Assembly: GCF_001625085.1 (NCBI RefSeq)
Contig: NZ_BDAW01000013.1
Span: forward strand, 1-64,000
DNA: 64,000 nucleotides
Direction: 5' to 3'
Source: Nocardia acidivorans NBRC 108247
Lineage (GTDB): Bacteria > Actinomycetota > Actinomycetes > Mycobacteriales > Mycobacteriaceae
The notes under the pieces were generated by a model that saw only the letters and a list, made by a program, of their open reading frames with translations, had not been told where the DNA came from and searched no databases. Within the stretch, counting starts at the first letter, position 1. The number at the start of each line of letters is the position of its first letter. Of the stretch, positions 27,586 through 36,601 are shown one piece after another. Both the position numbers and the translations under genes were made by a program.

Positions 27586-27967
27586 GACCGCCCTCGGTGA
27601 ATTCGGCCAGAATTCCACGCAGGCGGAATCGGGCCATACCAAGATTTCCGGTTTCGTCATCGAAGAGCACATGGACGAAGAGTCGCCCGTCGAAGTCCCC
27701 CTTGACGAGATTCAACAGGTGGTACCCGTGCGTCCCGCAGACGATGATCTCGGAGATGTCATCGTCGTCCCGGCCACTTGTCAGCGCCGGGCAACCGAGC
27801 ACCGCGCGCACCACATCGGTGCTAGCCGCGGCATCCTCATGCTGATCGAGAGGGTCCTGCCGCCCCGCCCCCGCTACCGCGAGCCCGCTGGCGCCATCCA
27901 CCAGCGTCACACTGCGCGCACCCGGAATATCCATGATCCGTTGCAGACAGCCGTCAATACCGATCAC
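27575..27967 (-). CDS. Roadblock/LC7-like protein (first of three)
   Basis: A 130-residue protein, first gene of the operon. It begins with IDGCLQRIMDIPGARSVTLV and DGASGLAVAGAG. The centre has ISEIIVCGTHGYHLLNLV, and it ends with GNLGMARFRLRGILAEF. The strand/helix order matches Roadblock/LC7 proteins, and the last segment parallels the end of the third Roadblock protein. No catalytic motif is visible. Upstream lies an A+T-richer gap with a palindrome, probably the operon promoter. No MglA/CvnD-type GTPase gene is found in the operon or beside it. Confidence 0.78.
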   Translation of the reverse strand: MIGIDGCLQRIMDIPGARSVTLVDGASGLAVAGAGRQDPLDQHEDAAASTDVVRAVLGCPALTSGRDDDDISEIIVCGTHGYHLLNLVKGDFDGRLFVHVLFDDETGNLGMARFRLRGILAEFTEGGHER

Positions 27968-28303
27968 TGCGTCACCGCTTTGTCAGATAAGCCTTTTCGA
28001 GTTCCAGACGCTACACACGCGCGACGCCGACCGTACGCCGATTGCGCGAGAATTACGGGCGGACAAAGAATTCGCCGCGTAAATCCGCGAAGAATACCTC
28101 CCGGTACTGAATACCCGCTGGTATCAACAACATTCGAAATGCAATATTCACTCGAATTGTTTGCTGAATCCACCCCGTCAGCAAACCTCACGCCGCCGGA
28201 CCGCCCACCTACCGACCGGCACAGGCAATAGTGATGTGCATGTGACTACGCGGGTGAAACGTCGAGAGGATTCCCGCGTGAGCGCATCGACGTCGGAGAG
28301 GGA
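27968..28303. other. 336-base gap: probable promoter of the Roadblock operon
   Basis: Clearly richer in A and T than its surroundings. GTTTGCTGA (28159-28167) and TCAGCAAAC (28178-28186) form a perfect 9-bp inverted repeat with a 10-base spacer, about 195 bases before the operon start. This may be an operator or a terminator. A weaker ACGCGGG/CCCGCGT pair (about 28250-28281) could end transcription of the gene at 28304. I see no gene here. Confidence 0.5.
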
Positions 28304-28996
28304 CTAGTTGTCGGGGACCGGGCCGTCGTTGGGGCCGGGGCCTGCGAGGGTTTGGTGTTCGGGGAGCAGGGGGGCGATGGCGAAGACGGCGGCCGAGGCA
28401 TCGGCGGGGAGGGCTTCGACGGCGCGAACTCCGGGGTGGGCGGCGAGGTTTCGGAGGTCCGGCAGCGTGCCGTACACCACCAGGCCGACCAGGCAGGGGC
28501 AGTTCGCGGCGAGGCGGGCGGCCACCACCGCGTTGGTGCGCATGCCGCGGTCGTCGTAGGCGGGTGTCGCACGCACCGCCGCGGCGGCGGACCGCTGCGA
28601 GGCCGTCGCGACTGCCTCGCCCGCGGGCAGCGGCATATCGATGACCGGCGTGGCCACCCGATCGATCGCCACGTGATAGATCGCATCCGAAATACGCAGT
28701 CCACCACTGTATTCCGGGATCCGATCGGCCGAAATCCCTGCGGTGAAAGAGATCAGCGCCCAATGCCCCGCAACGTCGTTGCCGCCCAGGGTGTCCCCCG
28801 CCCGCGCCAGATACTCCGGCACCGGCTCATTGTTCTCCGGCCCCAGCCGATCGGTGGAGATGATCGCCGCCCGCGGCGGAATCGCCCACCCCAGCACCAG
28901 GATCAGAATCACCAGGGCGGCCACGACCGTCCAGCCCACCACGCGGCGCGCCCGGGGGTCGCGTGTGAAACCGGCTACCGCCGCACCGACGTGCAC
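28304..28996 (-). CDS. Conserved actinobacterial membrane-anchored protein of unknown function
   Basis: A 230-residue protein with one membrane helix near residues 19-40 (VVGWTVVAALVILILVLGWA), a short cytoplasmic N-terminus and an extracytoplasmic domain. The domain has AGDTLGGNDVAGHWALISFT, a short PLPAGEA segment and a Cys pair in AANCPCLVGLVVYG. I do not recognise a named family. It follows the rluD gene with a 15-base gap on the same strand, so it probably belongs to the lspA-rluD transcription unit, as its last gene. Confidence 0.72.
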   Translation of the reverse strand: MHVGAAVAGFTRDPRARRVVGWTVVAALVILILVLGWAIPPRAAIISTDRLGPENNEPVPEYLARAGDTLGGNDVAGHWALISFTAGISADRIPEYSGGLRISDAIYHVAIDRVATPVIDMPLPAGEAVATASQRSAAAAVRATPAYDDRGMRTNAVVAARLAANCPCLVGLVVYGTLPDLRNLAAHPGVRAVEALPADASAAVFAIAPLLPEHQTLAGPGPNDGPVPDN

Positions 28997-29011
28997 GAGC
29001 TACTCCCGAAC

Positions 29012-29938
29012 TCAGTGTGTGCGCAGGACGTCCAGGGCGTGTGCGAGATCGGCGGGGTATTCGCTGGTGATCTCGATCCAGCGGCCGTCTGCCGGATGGT
29101 TGAAGCCGAGTTGGCGAGCGTGTAGCCACTGACGTTCCAGGCCGAGGCGATCGGCCAGGCGGGGGTCCGCGCCGTAGGTGAGGTCGCCGCAGCAGGGGTG
29201 CCGGACGGCGGAGAAGTGCACCCGGATCTGGTGTGTGCGACCGGTTTCCAGGTGGATGTCCAGCAGGCTCGCGGCTTGGAAGGCCTCGACGGTGTCGTAG
29301 TGCGTGACGCTGGGACGGCCGTCGGCGGTGACCGCGAACTTCCAGTCGTTTCCGCGCGCCCGGCCGATGGGTGCGTCGATGGTGCCGCTGCTGGGATCCG
29401 GATGTCCCTGCACCAGCGCGTGATAGCGCTTGTCCACGGTGCGCTGTTTGAACGCGCGCTTCAACACCGTGTACGCGTGCTCGGACTGCGCCACCACCAT
29501 CACACCGGAGGTGCCCACGTCCAGGCGGTGCACGATGCCCTGGCGTTCATGCGCGCCGGAGGTGGAGATGCGGTAGCCCATGGCCGCCAGCCCACCCACC
29601 ACGGTCGGGCCGGACCAGCCGACGCCGGTGTGCGCGGCCACGCCCACCGGCTTGTCCACCGCGACGATGTCATCGTCCGCGTAGAGGATCTTCATACCGT
29701 CGACCGGCGTCGCCTCGACGGTGAGTTCCCGCTTGGGCTCGGGGAATTCGACCTCGAGCCAGGTACCCGCGGTCAATTTGTCGGACTTGCCGGCGGCCAC
29801 ACCGTCCAGTTGGACCGCGCCCTCCTCAGCCATGGCGGCCACCGCCGTGCGCGACAGGCCCAGCAACCGGGAGAGTCCGGCATCGACACGCATGCCGTCC
29901 AGTCCGTCCGGCACGGGCATACTGCGGGTTTCCCTCAT
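29012..29938 (-). CDS. RluD-family 23S rRNA pseudouridine synthase
   Basis: A 308-residue enzyme that isomerises uridines in the large ribosomal RNA. An S4 RNA-binding domain (about 14-75, [20 protein letters not shown]) precedes the catalytic domain. The catalytic Asp lies in [12 protein letters not shown], near residue 136, and the RTHQIRVH motif is near 230. The ATG at 29938 overlaps the lspA stop (ATGA), so translation is coupled. The lspA-rluD order is widespread in actinobacteria. The exact target uridines are not deducible. Confidence 0.93.
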   Translation of the reverse strand: MRETRSMPVPDGLDGMRVDAGLSRLLGLSRTAVAAMAEEGAVQLDGVAAGKSDKLTAGTWLEVEFPEPKRELTVEATPVDGMKILYADDDIVAVDKPVGVAAHTGVGWSGPTVVGGLAAMGYRISTSGAHERQGIVHRLDVGTSGVMVVAQSEHAYTVLKRAFKQRTVDKRYHALVQGHPDPSSGTIDAPIGRARGNDWKFAVTADGRPSVTHYDTVEAFQAASLLDIHLETGRTHQIRVHFSAVRHPCCGDLTYGADPRLADRLGLERQWLHARQLGFNHPADGRWIEITSEYPADLAHALDVLRTH

Positions 29939-30564
29939 ACGGTCTTCTCCTCCGCGCTCTCGTCCTCCTCGTGCCGGTGCGCACGCGTGCCATCGGGTTC
30001 GAAACCGAACACCGTCAACGCCACCAGCAGTACCGCACCGCAAACAATCGCCGAATCCGCGACATTGAAGACCGGCCACCAGCCGACCGCCACGAAATCC
30101 ACCACATGACCCTGGAGCGGGCCGGGCGCCCGGAACAACCGGTCGATCAGATTGCCCAGCGCGCCACCGAGCACCATGCCCAGCCCGATCGCCCACGGCA
30201 GCGAGCGCATGGTGCGCCCGATCCGGATCACACCGATCACCACGGCCGCCGCGACCAGCGTCAGCAGCCAGGTCATCCCGGTCGCCATCGAGAACGCCGC
30301 GCCCGGGTTGCGCACCAGGGTCAGCCGCAGCCAATCGCCGATGAGGTAGATCGGATGGCCCGGTGTCATCTTGGCGACCACGAGGGTCTTGGTCAGCAGA
30401 TCCAGACCGAGCAGCACCGCGGCCACGATCAGCAGCGTCCGCAGCCGCAACGGCTGGGCGGCGGCCGGTTTCGGGGTGCCGAGGGGGGCGCTATCTGCTG
30501 GCGACTCGTCTGGTTCGTCTGTGCCGGATTCGCGCGGCCGGTCGGTACTCACCCTTGACATCAT
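29935..30564 (-). CDS. lspA: Lipoprotein signal peptidase (SPase II)
   Basis: A 209-residue membrane aspartyl protease that cleaves prolipoprotein signal peptides after lipidation; the window encodes several substrates. A 35-residue hydrophilic proline-rich N-terminus is followed by four membrane helices. The family motifs are [21 protein letters not shown] with the first catalytic Asp, and [13 protein letters not shown] with the second. The C-terminus is charged (DESAEEKTV). Two adjacent ATG codons open the frame. It is divergent from the lipoprotein gene at 30651. Confidence 0.95.
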   Translation of the reverse strand: MMSRVSTDRPRESGTDEPDESPADSAPLGTPKPAAAQPLRLRTLLIVAAVLLGLDLLTKTLVVAKMTPGHPIYLIGDWLRLTLVRNPGAAFSMATGMTWLLTLVAAAVVIGVIRIGRTMRSLPWAIGLGMVLGGALGNLIDRLFRAPGPLQGHVVDFVAVGWWPVFNVADSAIVCGAVLLVALTVFGFEPDGTRAHRHEEDESAEEKTV

Positions 30565-30650
30565 TCCCTATGGCCATCGGGTGACCGTTGACCGGACGCC
30601 GCGCCCGCATCCCAAGCTGATTATCAGGAAGTGGCCGTAACCTGTTCGAC

Positions 30651-31652
30651 GTGACGGTGTTGTCTTCATCCCCCAGCTCGGCGAACGCCACCGCACGCTG
30701 TACCGGTTCCCCCGGCCGAGCCCGGCCGGGACAGCGCGCCACGCGATCCGGCGTCCTACTCCTGGTGCTGGCGGTCACCCTGTCGGCCTTCGGGGTCGGC
30801 TGTAGCGACGGCTCCGAGGCCAGCACCGAAACCGACAGCGCGGAACCGCTGGGACTCGGCAAAGAGGTCACCATGCCGATCGCGGCGGTGACCACCACCG
30901 TCCTTGATCCCGGCGCCGAACCGCGCGCCACGCTGCGGCCCGCGCTCGAACCGAACTCGACCCAGCAGGTCACCCTCAGCACCAACCATCACATCGAACA
31001 GCAGATCGGCACGCAGGCGGTCCGCGATATCTCACCGCCGGCGGTGACCATTCCGCTCACCGCGCGCGCGGGCGCCGACGGGGTGGAGCTCACTCTCGGC
31101 ACCGTCACCTCCCCCGATCCCGCCCTGGCCAAGGCGCTGCTGCCCGCCGACGGATCGCATGCCGGATTCGATATCAGCGAACTCGGGGCCATCACCGCAC
31201 TGCGGCTCACCCCCAAGCCCGCGACGCCCGATGTGGCGCGCGCGGCGCTCGAGCAGTCGTTCTATCAGGCCGTGTACCAGTCCATCGCCTTCCCGGACGA
31301 TCCCGTCGGCGAGGGTGCGATATGGACGGTGCGGCAACAGGTTTCCGGCAGTGTGCCGCTGGAGCAGGTGACCACCGCGACGCTCGCCCATCGCGACGGC
31401 AATCTGCTCACCATCGAACTCGATGTGACGCAGACCCCGAAATCCACCGTCTGGCATCTGCCCAATGAGGCCGGACAGCTGGAGATCATGGACTACCTCA
31501 TGCACGGCACCGGTGTGATCACCGTGGATCTCGGCCTGCCGTTGCCCGTTTCGGGCTCGGTGCAGGTGGGCGGCAAGCAGAGCTACCGCGATCTGAACAG
31601 CGCGGTCACGCTCAGCCAGACCCTGCGCACCCAGGTGCAGTGGGGCGCCTGA
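30651..31652 (+). CDS. Secreted lipoprotein of unknown function (DUF6263-like)
   Basis: A 333-residue lipoprotein. A 30-residue N-terminal extension leads to a hydrophobic segment and the lipobox FGVGC. The mature protein is rich in Thr, Pro and beta strands, with TVWHLPNEAGQLEIMDYL and PLPVSGSVQVGG near the end. The layout matches exported actinobacterial proteins grouped as DUF6263; this is a weak assignment. It is followed 34 bases later by a second lipoprotein gene on the same strand, probably cotranscribed. Confidence 0.75.
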   Translation: MTVLSSSPSSANATARCTGSPGRARPGQRATRSGVLLLVLAVTLSAFGVGCSDGSEASTETDSAEPLGLGKEVTMPIAAVTTTVLDPGAEPRATLRPALEPNSTQQVTLSTNHHIEQQIGTQAVRDISPPAVTIPLTARAGADGVELTLGTVTSPDPALAKALLPADGSHAGFDISELGAITALRLTPKPATPDVARAALEQSFYQAVYQSIAFPDDPVGEGAIWTVRQQVSGSVPLEQVTTATLAHRDGNLLTIELDVTQTPKSTVWHLPNEAGQLEIMDYLMHGTGVITVDLGLPLPVSGSVQVGGKQSYRDLNSAVTLSQTLRTQVQWGA

Positions 31653-31686
31653 GTCGTGCGGCGGGCGCGCCGGGCATGATGGCGCC

Positions 31687-32424
31687 GTGACCGCCACCCG
31701 TACTCCGACGCATCGGCCACGCGGACGGACCGCCGCGGCCGCACTGCTCGGCCTCACCGCCCTCACGCTGACCGCCTGCGGCTCGCATGATTCCGCGCCC
31801 GCCCTGCCGACCCTGGGGCCGGTGGTGCAACCCAAGACGCAGGAGGGCGCGCCCGTACCGGATGTGACGGCGCTGCGGAACAGTCTGCTCGAGGTGTCGC
31901 AATTGCCGAGCGGCTACACCTCGCTCGGCGATCCGCCCACCGGCAGCACCACCGGGGCGGGCACCAATACCGTTCCGGCGCAGTGCTCGAAGGTGCTCGC
32001 GCCCATTGCCGCACAGGCCACCAATGCCGCCACCCGCGCGGCCGCGCAGTACGGCGGACCGGACTTCGACAGTATCGACATCGACGCCGCCGCCTATGCG
32101 AACGGCGGAGCCGGGCAGGCGTTCTCGACGGTGCAGGCGCTGTTGCGCGCCTGCGTGACCTACTCCAGCACCGATCCCGACGGGACCAAGGTCGAATACC
32201 AGGTCGGCGGGCTGGAGCAGCCGGGATCCGGGGACGCCTCCTTCGCTTTCCGCGTGCACACCACCAGCCAGGGGCTGACGCTGTACTCGGCCGTGACGGT
32301 GACGCAGGTCGGCTCCACCGTCGTCCAGCTGTCGATGTCGGGCGCGAAAGAACCCGACCCGCAACAACTCACGGCGCTGACCACGGCCCAGGTACGCAAG
32401 CTCCGCGGCGAACCGTCGTCGTAA
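31687..32424 (+). CDS. Lipoprotein with a PknH-like extracellular sensor domain
   Basis: A 245-residue lipoprotein with lipobox LTLTAC. The mature domain (about 60-235) contains VPAQCSKVLAPIAAQ, an AYANGGAGQAFSTVQALLRAC segment and VTVTQVGSTVVQLSMSG. This is the pattern of the PknH C-terminal sensor fold shared by many mycobacterial lipoproteins. Two Cys, near 96 and 150, would form the conserved disulphide. There is no kinase domain, so it is a free-standing sensor-like or ligand-binding protein. A strong bidirectional terminator follows. Confidence 0.78.
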   Translation: MTATRTPTHRPRGRTAAAALLGLTALTLTACGSHDSAPALPTLGPVVQPKTQEGAPVPDVTALRNSLLEVSQLPSGYTSLGDPPTGSTTGAGTNTVPAQCSKVLAPIAAQATNAATRAAAQYGGPDFDSIDIDAAAYANGGAGQAFSTVQALLRACVTYSSTDPDGTKVEYQVGGLEQPGSGDASFAFRVHTTSQGLTLYSAVTVTQVGSTVVQLSMSGAKEPDPQQLTALTTAQVRKLRGEPSS

Positions 32425-32449
32425 CCCTCACCCGACAGCCCCGAAAAAG

Positions 32450-32480
32450 CTCCGCCCCCGCTGATTCAGCGGGGGCGGAG
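32450..32480. terminator. Bidirectional intrinsic terminator
   Basis: A perfect 13-bp stem, CTCCGCCCCCGCT (32450-32462) with AGCGGGGGCGGAG (32468-32480), with loop GATTC. A T-rich tail lies on the plus side and an A-run (GAAAAAG) before it serves the minus strand. It separates convergent genes. Confidence 0.93.
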
Positions 32481-32485
32481 TGTTT

Positions 32486-35400
32486 CTACTTCCAGCCGTT
32501 CACATTGATCCGGCCCGGAGTCCATAGGCCCGAATGGGTTTCGGGGGCGATGGTCGGGTGCACCGGGATGGCGGTGTCGTCGATGCGCGAGAACTGTTGC
32601 AGCTCACCCCAATCGCGTCGCCAATCCTTGTTCAGGTAGGTGGCCAGGGTGTGCGGGCGCAGCAGCATGGTGCTCCAGCCGAGCGGGCCGCCGCTGTCGT
32701 GGTTCTCCCACAGATTGGTGTCGCGCGCGCCACCGCGATCCGGCAGGATGCGGTAGCCGGGCACACCGTCGACGATGCCGTAGCGGTGATCGAACGGCCG
32801 CTGGCACGGGAATTGCAGGCCCACCGCCCAATCCAGCAGCACCGGCTGGGTGGAGCCGATGAGGTCCTGTAGCACCCGGGTGTGCGGGATACGCGGCGGA
32901 GTCAGCGCCACCCACTGCTTACCGTCCTGATTGCGATCGGTGGCGACAATGCGGATCGCGGTGGCCGCGCCGGGGATATCGGTGAACGGCACCCGCAGAT
33001 TGCGCCAGGTCGGCGTGGGACCGATATCGATGGGCGTGATCCGCCCCTGCGGCTCCACCTGACCGGCGGAATCGGCTGCGCCGTACTCGATTTCGACAGA
33101 CTGGCCGGGCGTGACCACCCCGTACTGATCGACCGAGCGGATCCGGCCGGCCGCCGTAATGGCAACAATGCCGTCGCGGGCGTTCTCGGCGGGCAGCCGG
33201 TACCAGCCCGTGGTGAGCGTGGCGATCGTCTCCGCACTGCCATTGCTGCCCAGCACCGGCACCTTCTCCGGATCCAGGCCGAAAGGCAGTGCGGTGGTGG
33301 TGGTTCCGGACTCGCTGTTACTGGACTTGCTGTTCAGCGTCGTGGTGATGGCACTGGTGTCCACCTCGTCGTCGGCGCGCATATCGGTCGCCACCCCGCC
33401 CGGGGTGAAACCCTTCGCCTCGGCGGTGAAGGTGCTGAACGCATCACCGGTCAACGGTGGCAGCAGCCCCGCATTGGGATCGGTCTCCACCAGCACATCA
33501 CGTGCCAGACCGCACGGCTCCCCCATCACCGCGTCCACATTGGAGCGCGCCAGTGAGAACGAGGGATACCGCGCGACAGTTGATTTGGCGAACGAGGCCA
33601 CCTCGAACACCACCATGAACGCGGCCACGACGGTCAATGGCGAGAGCGCCGCCACCCGCCAGGCATTGCGCGAAACACGGTGCGGGGCAGCGGGCTCGGG
33701 GGCGCGCACGTGCCAGAATCCGGCCAGGACCAGGAGTAGCACCGCGGCCAGCAGGAACAGTGTGTTCACGCCGACACCCGCGATCACCGGCATCTTGTCA
33801 TTCCACGAGATACCCCAATTCGATACGTACCACCAGCCATTCATGCTGGAGAACGTCATCGCCATCAGGAATGCCACCAGGGAGGCGAAGAGCGCGCGAT
33901 TGCGCGGCGACCGCATGACCCTGGGGCCCACGGCAACCGCCGCGATGACCGCGATCACACCGGCCAGACCGGCGTAGATGCCGTTGTGGTGGGTCCACTT
34001 GGTAGGTGTGGTCATCATCAGCAGCATGACGCCGACCGTGCTGCCCAGCACCCGGCGCGCCGGACCCGACGCGATCGTCGGAATCCGGCCGCCCTTGCGC
34101 AACAGCACGAACGCGCACGCGGCCATACCCAGCCACAGCATGAACATGCCGAAGCGGCGCGCCACCGAACCGTCGATGGTGACCATGAACAGGTACTGGT
34201 AGCGCAGATATTCGTCCGGCCACTTCACATTCGGGCCGACGATCGAATGCACGCGGCTCATCTCGAACATGGCCGCCAGGGTCTGCACGCCGAACATGGC
34301 GACCAGCACCACGGTTCCGGCGGCGACCAGCGGGGCGGTCAGGGTGAGGTACGCGACGAAGCGGGTGCGCAGCACGGTCGCGAACTTCGCGCCTTCGGGG
34401 ACCGGCTTGCTCAGCGCGGCCGCACGCGCGTCCAGCACCCGCCACATCGGGCGGATACCGGCCAGCAGCGGCGCGAAACAGATGACGCCCGACGGGCCGA
34501 CGGTACAGCTGAACGCGCCGATCAGAATCGCGACGCCGTACGGCAGCAGTCGGCGGGTGGCGATGGCGCGCTCCACCGAAACCCAGGTCAGCAGGACCCC
34601 GAGGGCGACCATTGCCTCGGGGCGCAGACCGTTGTTGTACGGCAGCCAGACCGCTAGGAAGCCCAGCGCACCCGTCCACACCGCGACCCGATTGCGGCGA
34701 ATCCTCACGCCCAGGCGCGGAATCACCTCGCGGTTGATCACCAGCCAGCACAGGAAACCGGCCAGCAGTGCGGGCAGGCGCACGAACGGGCTCGCCACGC
34801 TGATCTCGGCGAGATGGCCGATCAGGTCGTAATACGGTGTGCCGACCGGGTTTTCGGGGACGCCGAAGTAGGCGAAGTAGTTCGCCATATAGCCCGCGTG
34901 AATCGAGGTGCGGCCCATGCCGAACTGGTAGCCGTCATCGGAGGTGGTGGAACCGATGAAATGCCACAGCAGCAGGGTGCCCAGCACCACCGCGTCGACC
35001 ACCGAGAAGGTCCACCAGCGCTGGGGCAGGAAGCGGCGGGCGCGACGGCCGTCCAGCCGATCGAGGCGGTAGAGGGCGAACAGGGCGAGCAGGGTGGCCA
35101 GCACCGCGGTCCATATGGCGATGCGTTTGATCGGCGAGGGATGCGCGGAGAAGCGGCTGTCCACCTTCGCGGTGGCGGTGACGCCGTCCGGGGTGGGAAG
35201 TTCGGTGAAGAAGCCGACCACCTGCGGGCGGTAGTCGCCTTCGAGGGTGACCGGCGCCACCTCCGAACCACTGAGAACGGCTGTCGCCTTGGTCATTTCG
35301 GTGTGCACGGTGAGCACACAGCCCGCCGGGAGCTGGTCCACGGGGACGCTCACCAGGCTCTGATCCTGTAGTACCGCTTCGAATTTGCCGGGGGTGACCG

Positions 35401-35791
35401 TACCGTCCGCCGCGGTTGTGGCAGCGGTCACACGGGCGGCGAAACCGTATCTATCCCGATTCGGCGCACCGTTCGGACCGGTGGCGATCAGCGTTCCGCC
35501 GTGTGAATCGAACTGTGCCGCCGCCGCGCACGGAACGGTCGCGTCGAAGGTCAACGGCGCGTACGAGATCAGCGGAGCTTCCACGCTCTTCGCCGAATCC
35601 CCTTGCGGCCAAGCGATTGTCGCCGCATCGATGCGCACCGGCAGCACCGGCACCGCAATCGCCGCGAGCACCGCGATCAACCCCGCGATGAGGGCGACCA
35701 ACCGTTCCCATCCCCGGTATCTTCGTCGATCGGTGTCGGGCCCAGTTCGTCCGGCGGAATCCTGCCCCGCCTTCTCCATCACGTCGGTCAC
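32486..35791 (-). CDS. Emb-family cell-wall arabinosyltransferase
   Basis: An 1101-residue GT-C glycosyltransferase of the EmbA/B/C family, which adds arabinose from decaprenylphosphoryl-arabinose to arabinogalactan or lipoarabinomannan. The N-terminus has one membrane helix near 30-50, a large extracytoplasmic jelly-roll domain, and then a long block of membrane helices (about 225-690). The catalytic loop is SDDGYQFGMG near residue 284, with the family's DD pair. The C-terminal carbohydrate-binding region ends in PGRINVNGWK, as in EmbC. It stands alone here, without other emb or aft genes, so I do not assign A, B or C. These proteins are the known target of ethambutol. Confidence 0.92.
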   Translation of the reverse strand: MTDVMEKAGQDSAGRTGPDTDRRRYRGWERLVALIAGLIAVLAAIAVPVLPVRIDAATIAWPQGDSAKSVEAPLISYAPLTFDATVPCAAAAQFDSHGGTLIATGPNGAPNRDRYGFAARVTAATTAADGTVTPGKFEAVLQDQSLVSVPVDQLPAGCVLTVHTEMTKATAVLSGSEVAPVTLEGDYRPQVVGFFTELPTPDGVTATAKVDSRFSAHPSPIKRIAIWTAVLATLLALFALYRLDRLDGRRARRFLPQRWWTFSVVDAVVLGTLLLWHFIGSTTSDDGYQFGMGRTSIHAGYMANYFAYFGVPENPVGTPYYDLIGHLAEISVASPFVRLPALLAGFLCWLVINREVIPRLGVRIRRNRVAVWTGALGFLAVWLPYNNGLRPEAMVALGVLLTWVSVERAIATRRLLPYGVAILIGAFSCTVGPSGVICFAPLLAGIRPMWRVLDARAAALSKPVPEGAKFATVLRTRFVAYLTLTAPLVAAGTVVLVAMFGVQTLAAMFEMSRVHSIVGPNVKWPDEYLRYQYLFMVTIDGSVARRFGMFMLWLGMAACAFVLLRKGGRIPTIASGPARRVLGSTVGVMLLMMTTPTKWTHHNGIYAGLAGVIAVIAAVAVGPRVMRSPRNRALFASLVAFLMAMTFSSMNGWWYVSNWGISWNDKMPVIAGVGVNTLFLLAAVLLLVLAGFWHVRAPEPAAPHRVSRNAWRVAALSPLTVVAAFMVVFEVASFAKSTVARYPSFSLARSNVDAVMGEPCGLARDVLVETDPNAGLLPPLTGDAFSTFTAEAKGFTPGGVATDMRADDEVDTSAITTTLNSKSSNSESGTTTTALPFGLDPEKVPVLGSNGSAETIATLTTGWYRLPAENARDGIVAITAAGRIRSVDQYGVVTPGQSVEIEYGAADSAGQVEPQGRITPIDIGPTPTWRNLRVPFTDIPGAATAIRIVATDRNQDGKQWVALTPPRIPHTRVLQDLIGSTQPVLLDWAVGLQFPCQRPFDHRYGIVDGVPGYRILPDRGGARDTNLWENHDSGGPLGWSTMLLRPHTLATYLNKDWRRDWGELQQFSRIDDTAIPVHPTIAPETHSGLWTPGRINVNGWK

Positions 35792-35847
35792 GATCGCCGA
35801 TATTAAGGGGCGTTCCTGATAATCCGTTCCCGAGTACCCACACAGCG

Positions 35848-35884
35848 CCCGAGCCCGCCGTCCACGCGGGACGACGGGCTCGGG
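35848..35884 (-). terminator. Hairpin between the MTB12-like lipoprotein gene and emb
   Basis: CCCGAGCCCG (35848-35857) pairs with CGGGCTCGGG (35875-35884), extended inward by CGTCC/GGACG after one C-A mismatch. It lies just past the stop at 35894 and before the emb start at 35791 on the same strand. Confidence 0.7.
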
Positions 35885-35893
35885 CGGGAAAAC

Positions 35894-36397
35894 TCAGGAG
35901 CAGGCCGGAGAGGTCTGATTCGCGAGGGACAGCATGTTGCAGATCCACTCCTTCTGGACCTTCCACTTGCCGTCCTCGGCCACGAAAGGCACCACGGCGT
36001 TCTGCGGCGCACCACCGGCGACGGCGACCTGCGCGTCGGCGGTCAGCGTGCCATTGCCCAGATCGGTGACGCCGGTGACGGTGATGGTGGCCTGATTCTG
36101 CTTGTACGCCTCGATCATCCGCGACGGCAGGCTCGGATCGGCCGAGACGCCCTGCAACTGGTCCAGCTTCTCCGAGTCCGGAACGTTCGGGTCCAGGGCC
36201 TTCTGCAGTTCGGCGTTCAGATCCGCCGCGGTCGGCGCCGGCGGGTAGTTGTTCTGCGCGGCCGATGTCTGCGAGGTAGAGGTCTTCGTGGGCTTGGTGC
36301 TCTCCTTCTTGTCACCGCTGCCACACGCCGACAGCCCGAGTACGGTCACGACAGCCAGCGTGGCGACCGCGATACGTCCAGTTTTCTGAAGCTTCAA
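35894..36397 (-). CDS. MTB12 (CFP-2)-like secreted lipoprotein
   Basis: A 167-residue lipoprotein with lipobox LGLSAC and a low-complexity Lys/Thr/Ser linker. Its domain has AADLNAELQKALDPNVPDSE, then GTLTADAQVAVAGG and EDGKWKVQKEWICNML. This is the SnoaL-like fold of the mycobacterial low-molecular-weight antigen MTB12. The TTG at 36397 is preferred as start, because AAAGGA lies seven bases upstream and the signal peptide begins there; the frame upstream is open but has no signal-like sequence. Two Cys near the C-terminus may pair. Function unknown; it is probably exported and surface-bound. Confidence 0.82.
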   Translation of the reverse strand: MKLQKTGRIAVATLAVVTVLGLSACGSGDKKESTKPTKTSTSQTSAAQNNYPPAPTAADLNAELQKALDPNVPDSEKLDQLQGVSADPSLPSRMIEAYKQNQATITVTGVTDLGNGTLTADAQVAVAGGAPQNAVVPFVAEDGKWKVQKEWICNMLSLANQTSPACS

Positions 36398-36601
36398 CTG
36401 CTCGTCCTTTACGTTCGAGTAGGTCCGTTCGACAAACGTGTCAGCGCGACAACCCGACCGGCGACGCTGCACGACGACACAGAGGCTACCAACGTGGTCC
36501 GTGCGAAGCCGACTCCGAACACGCTGCGACGGCACTTTCAGTCCGAATCCTCATAATTGACGTAATCGTCCCTTACCTCCGGTGTTCGGTCCGCGTGCCG
36601 T

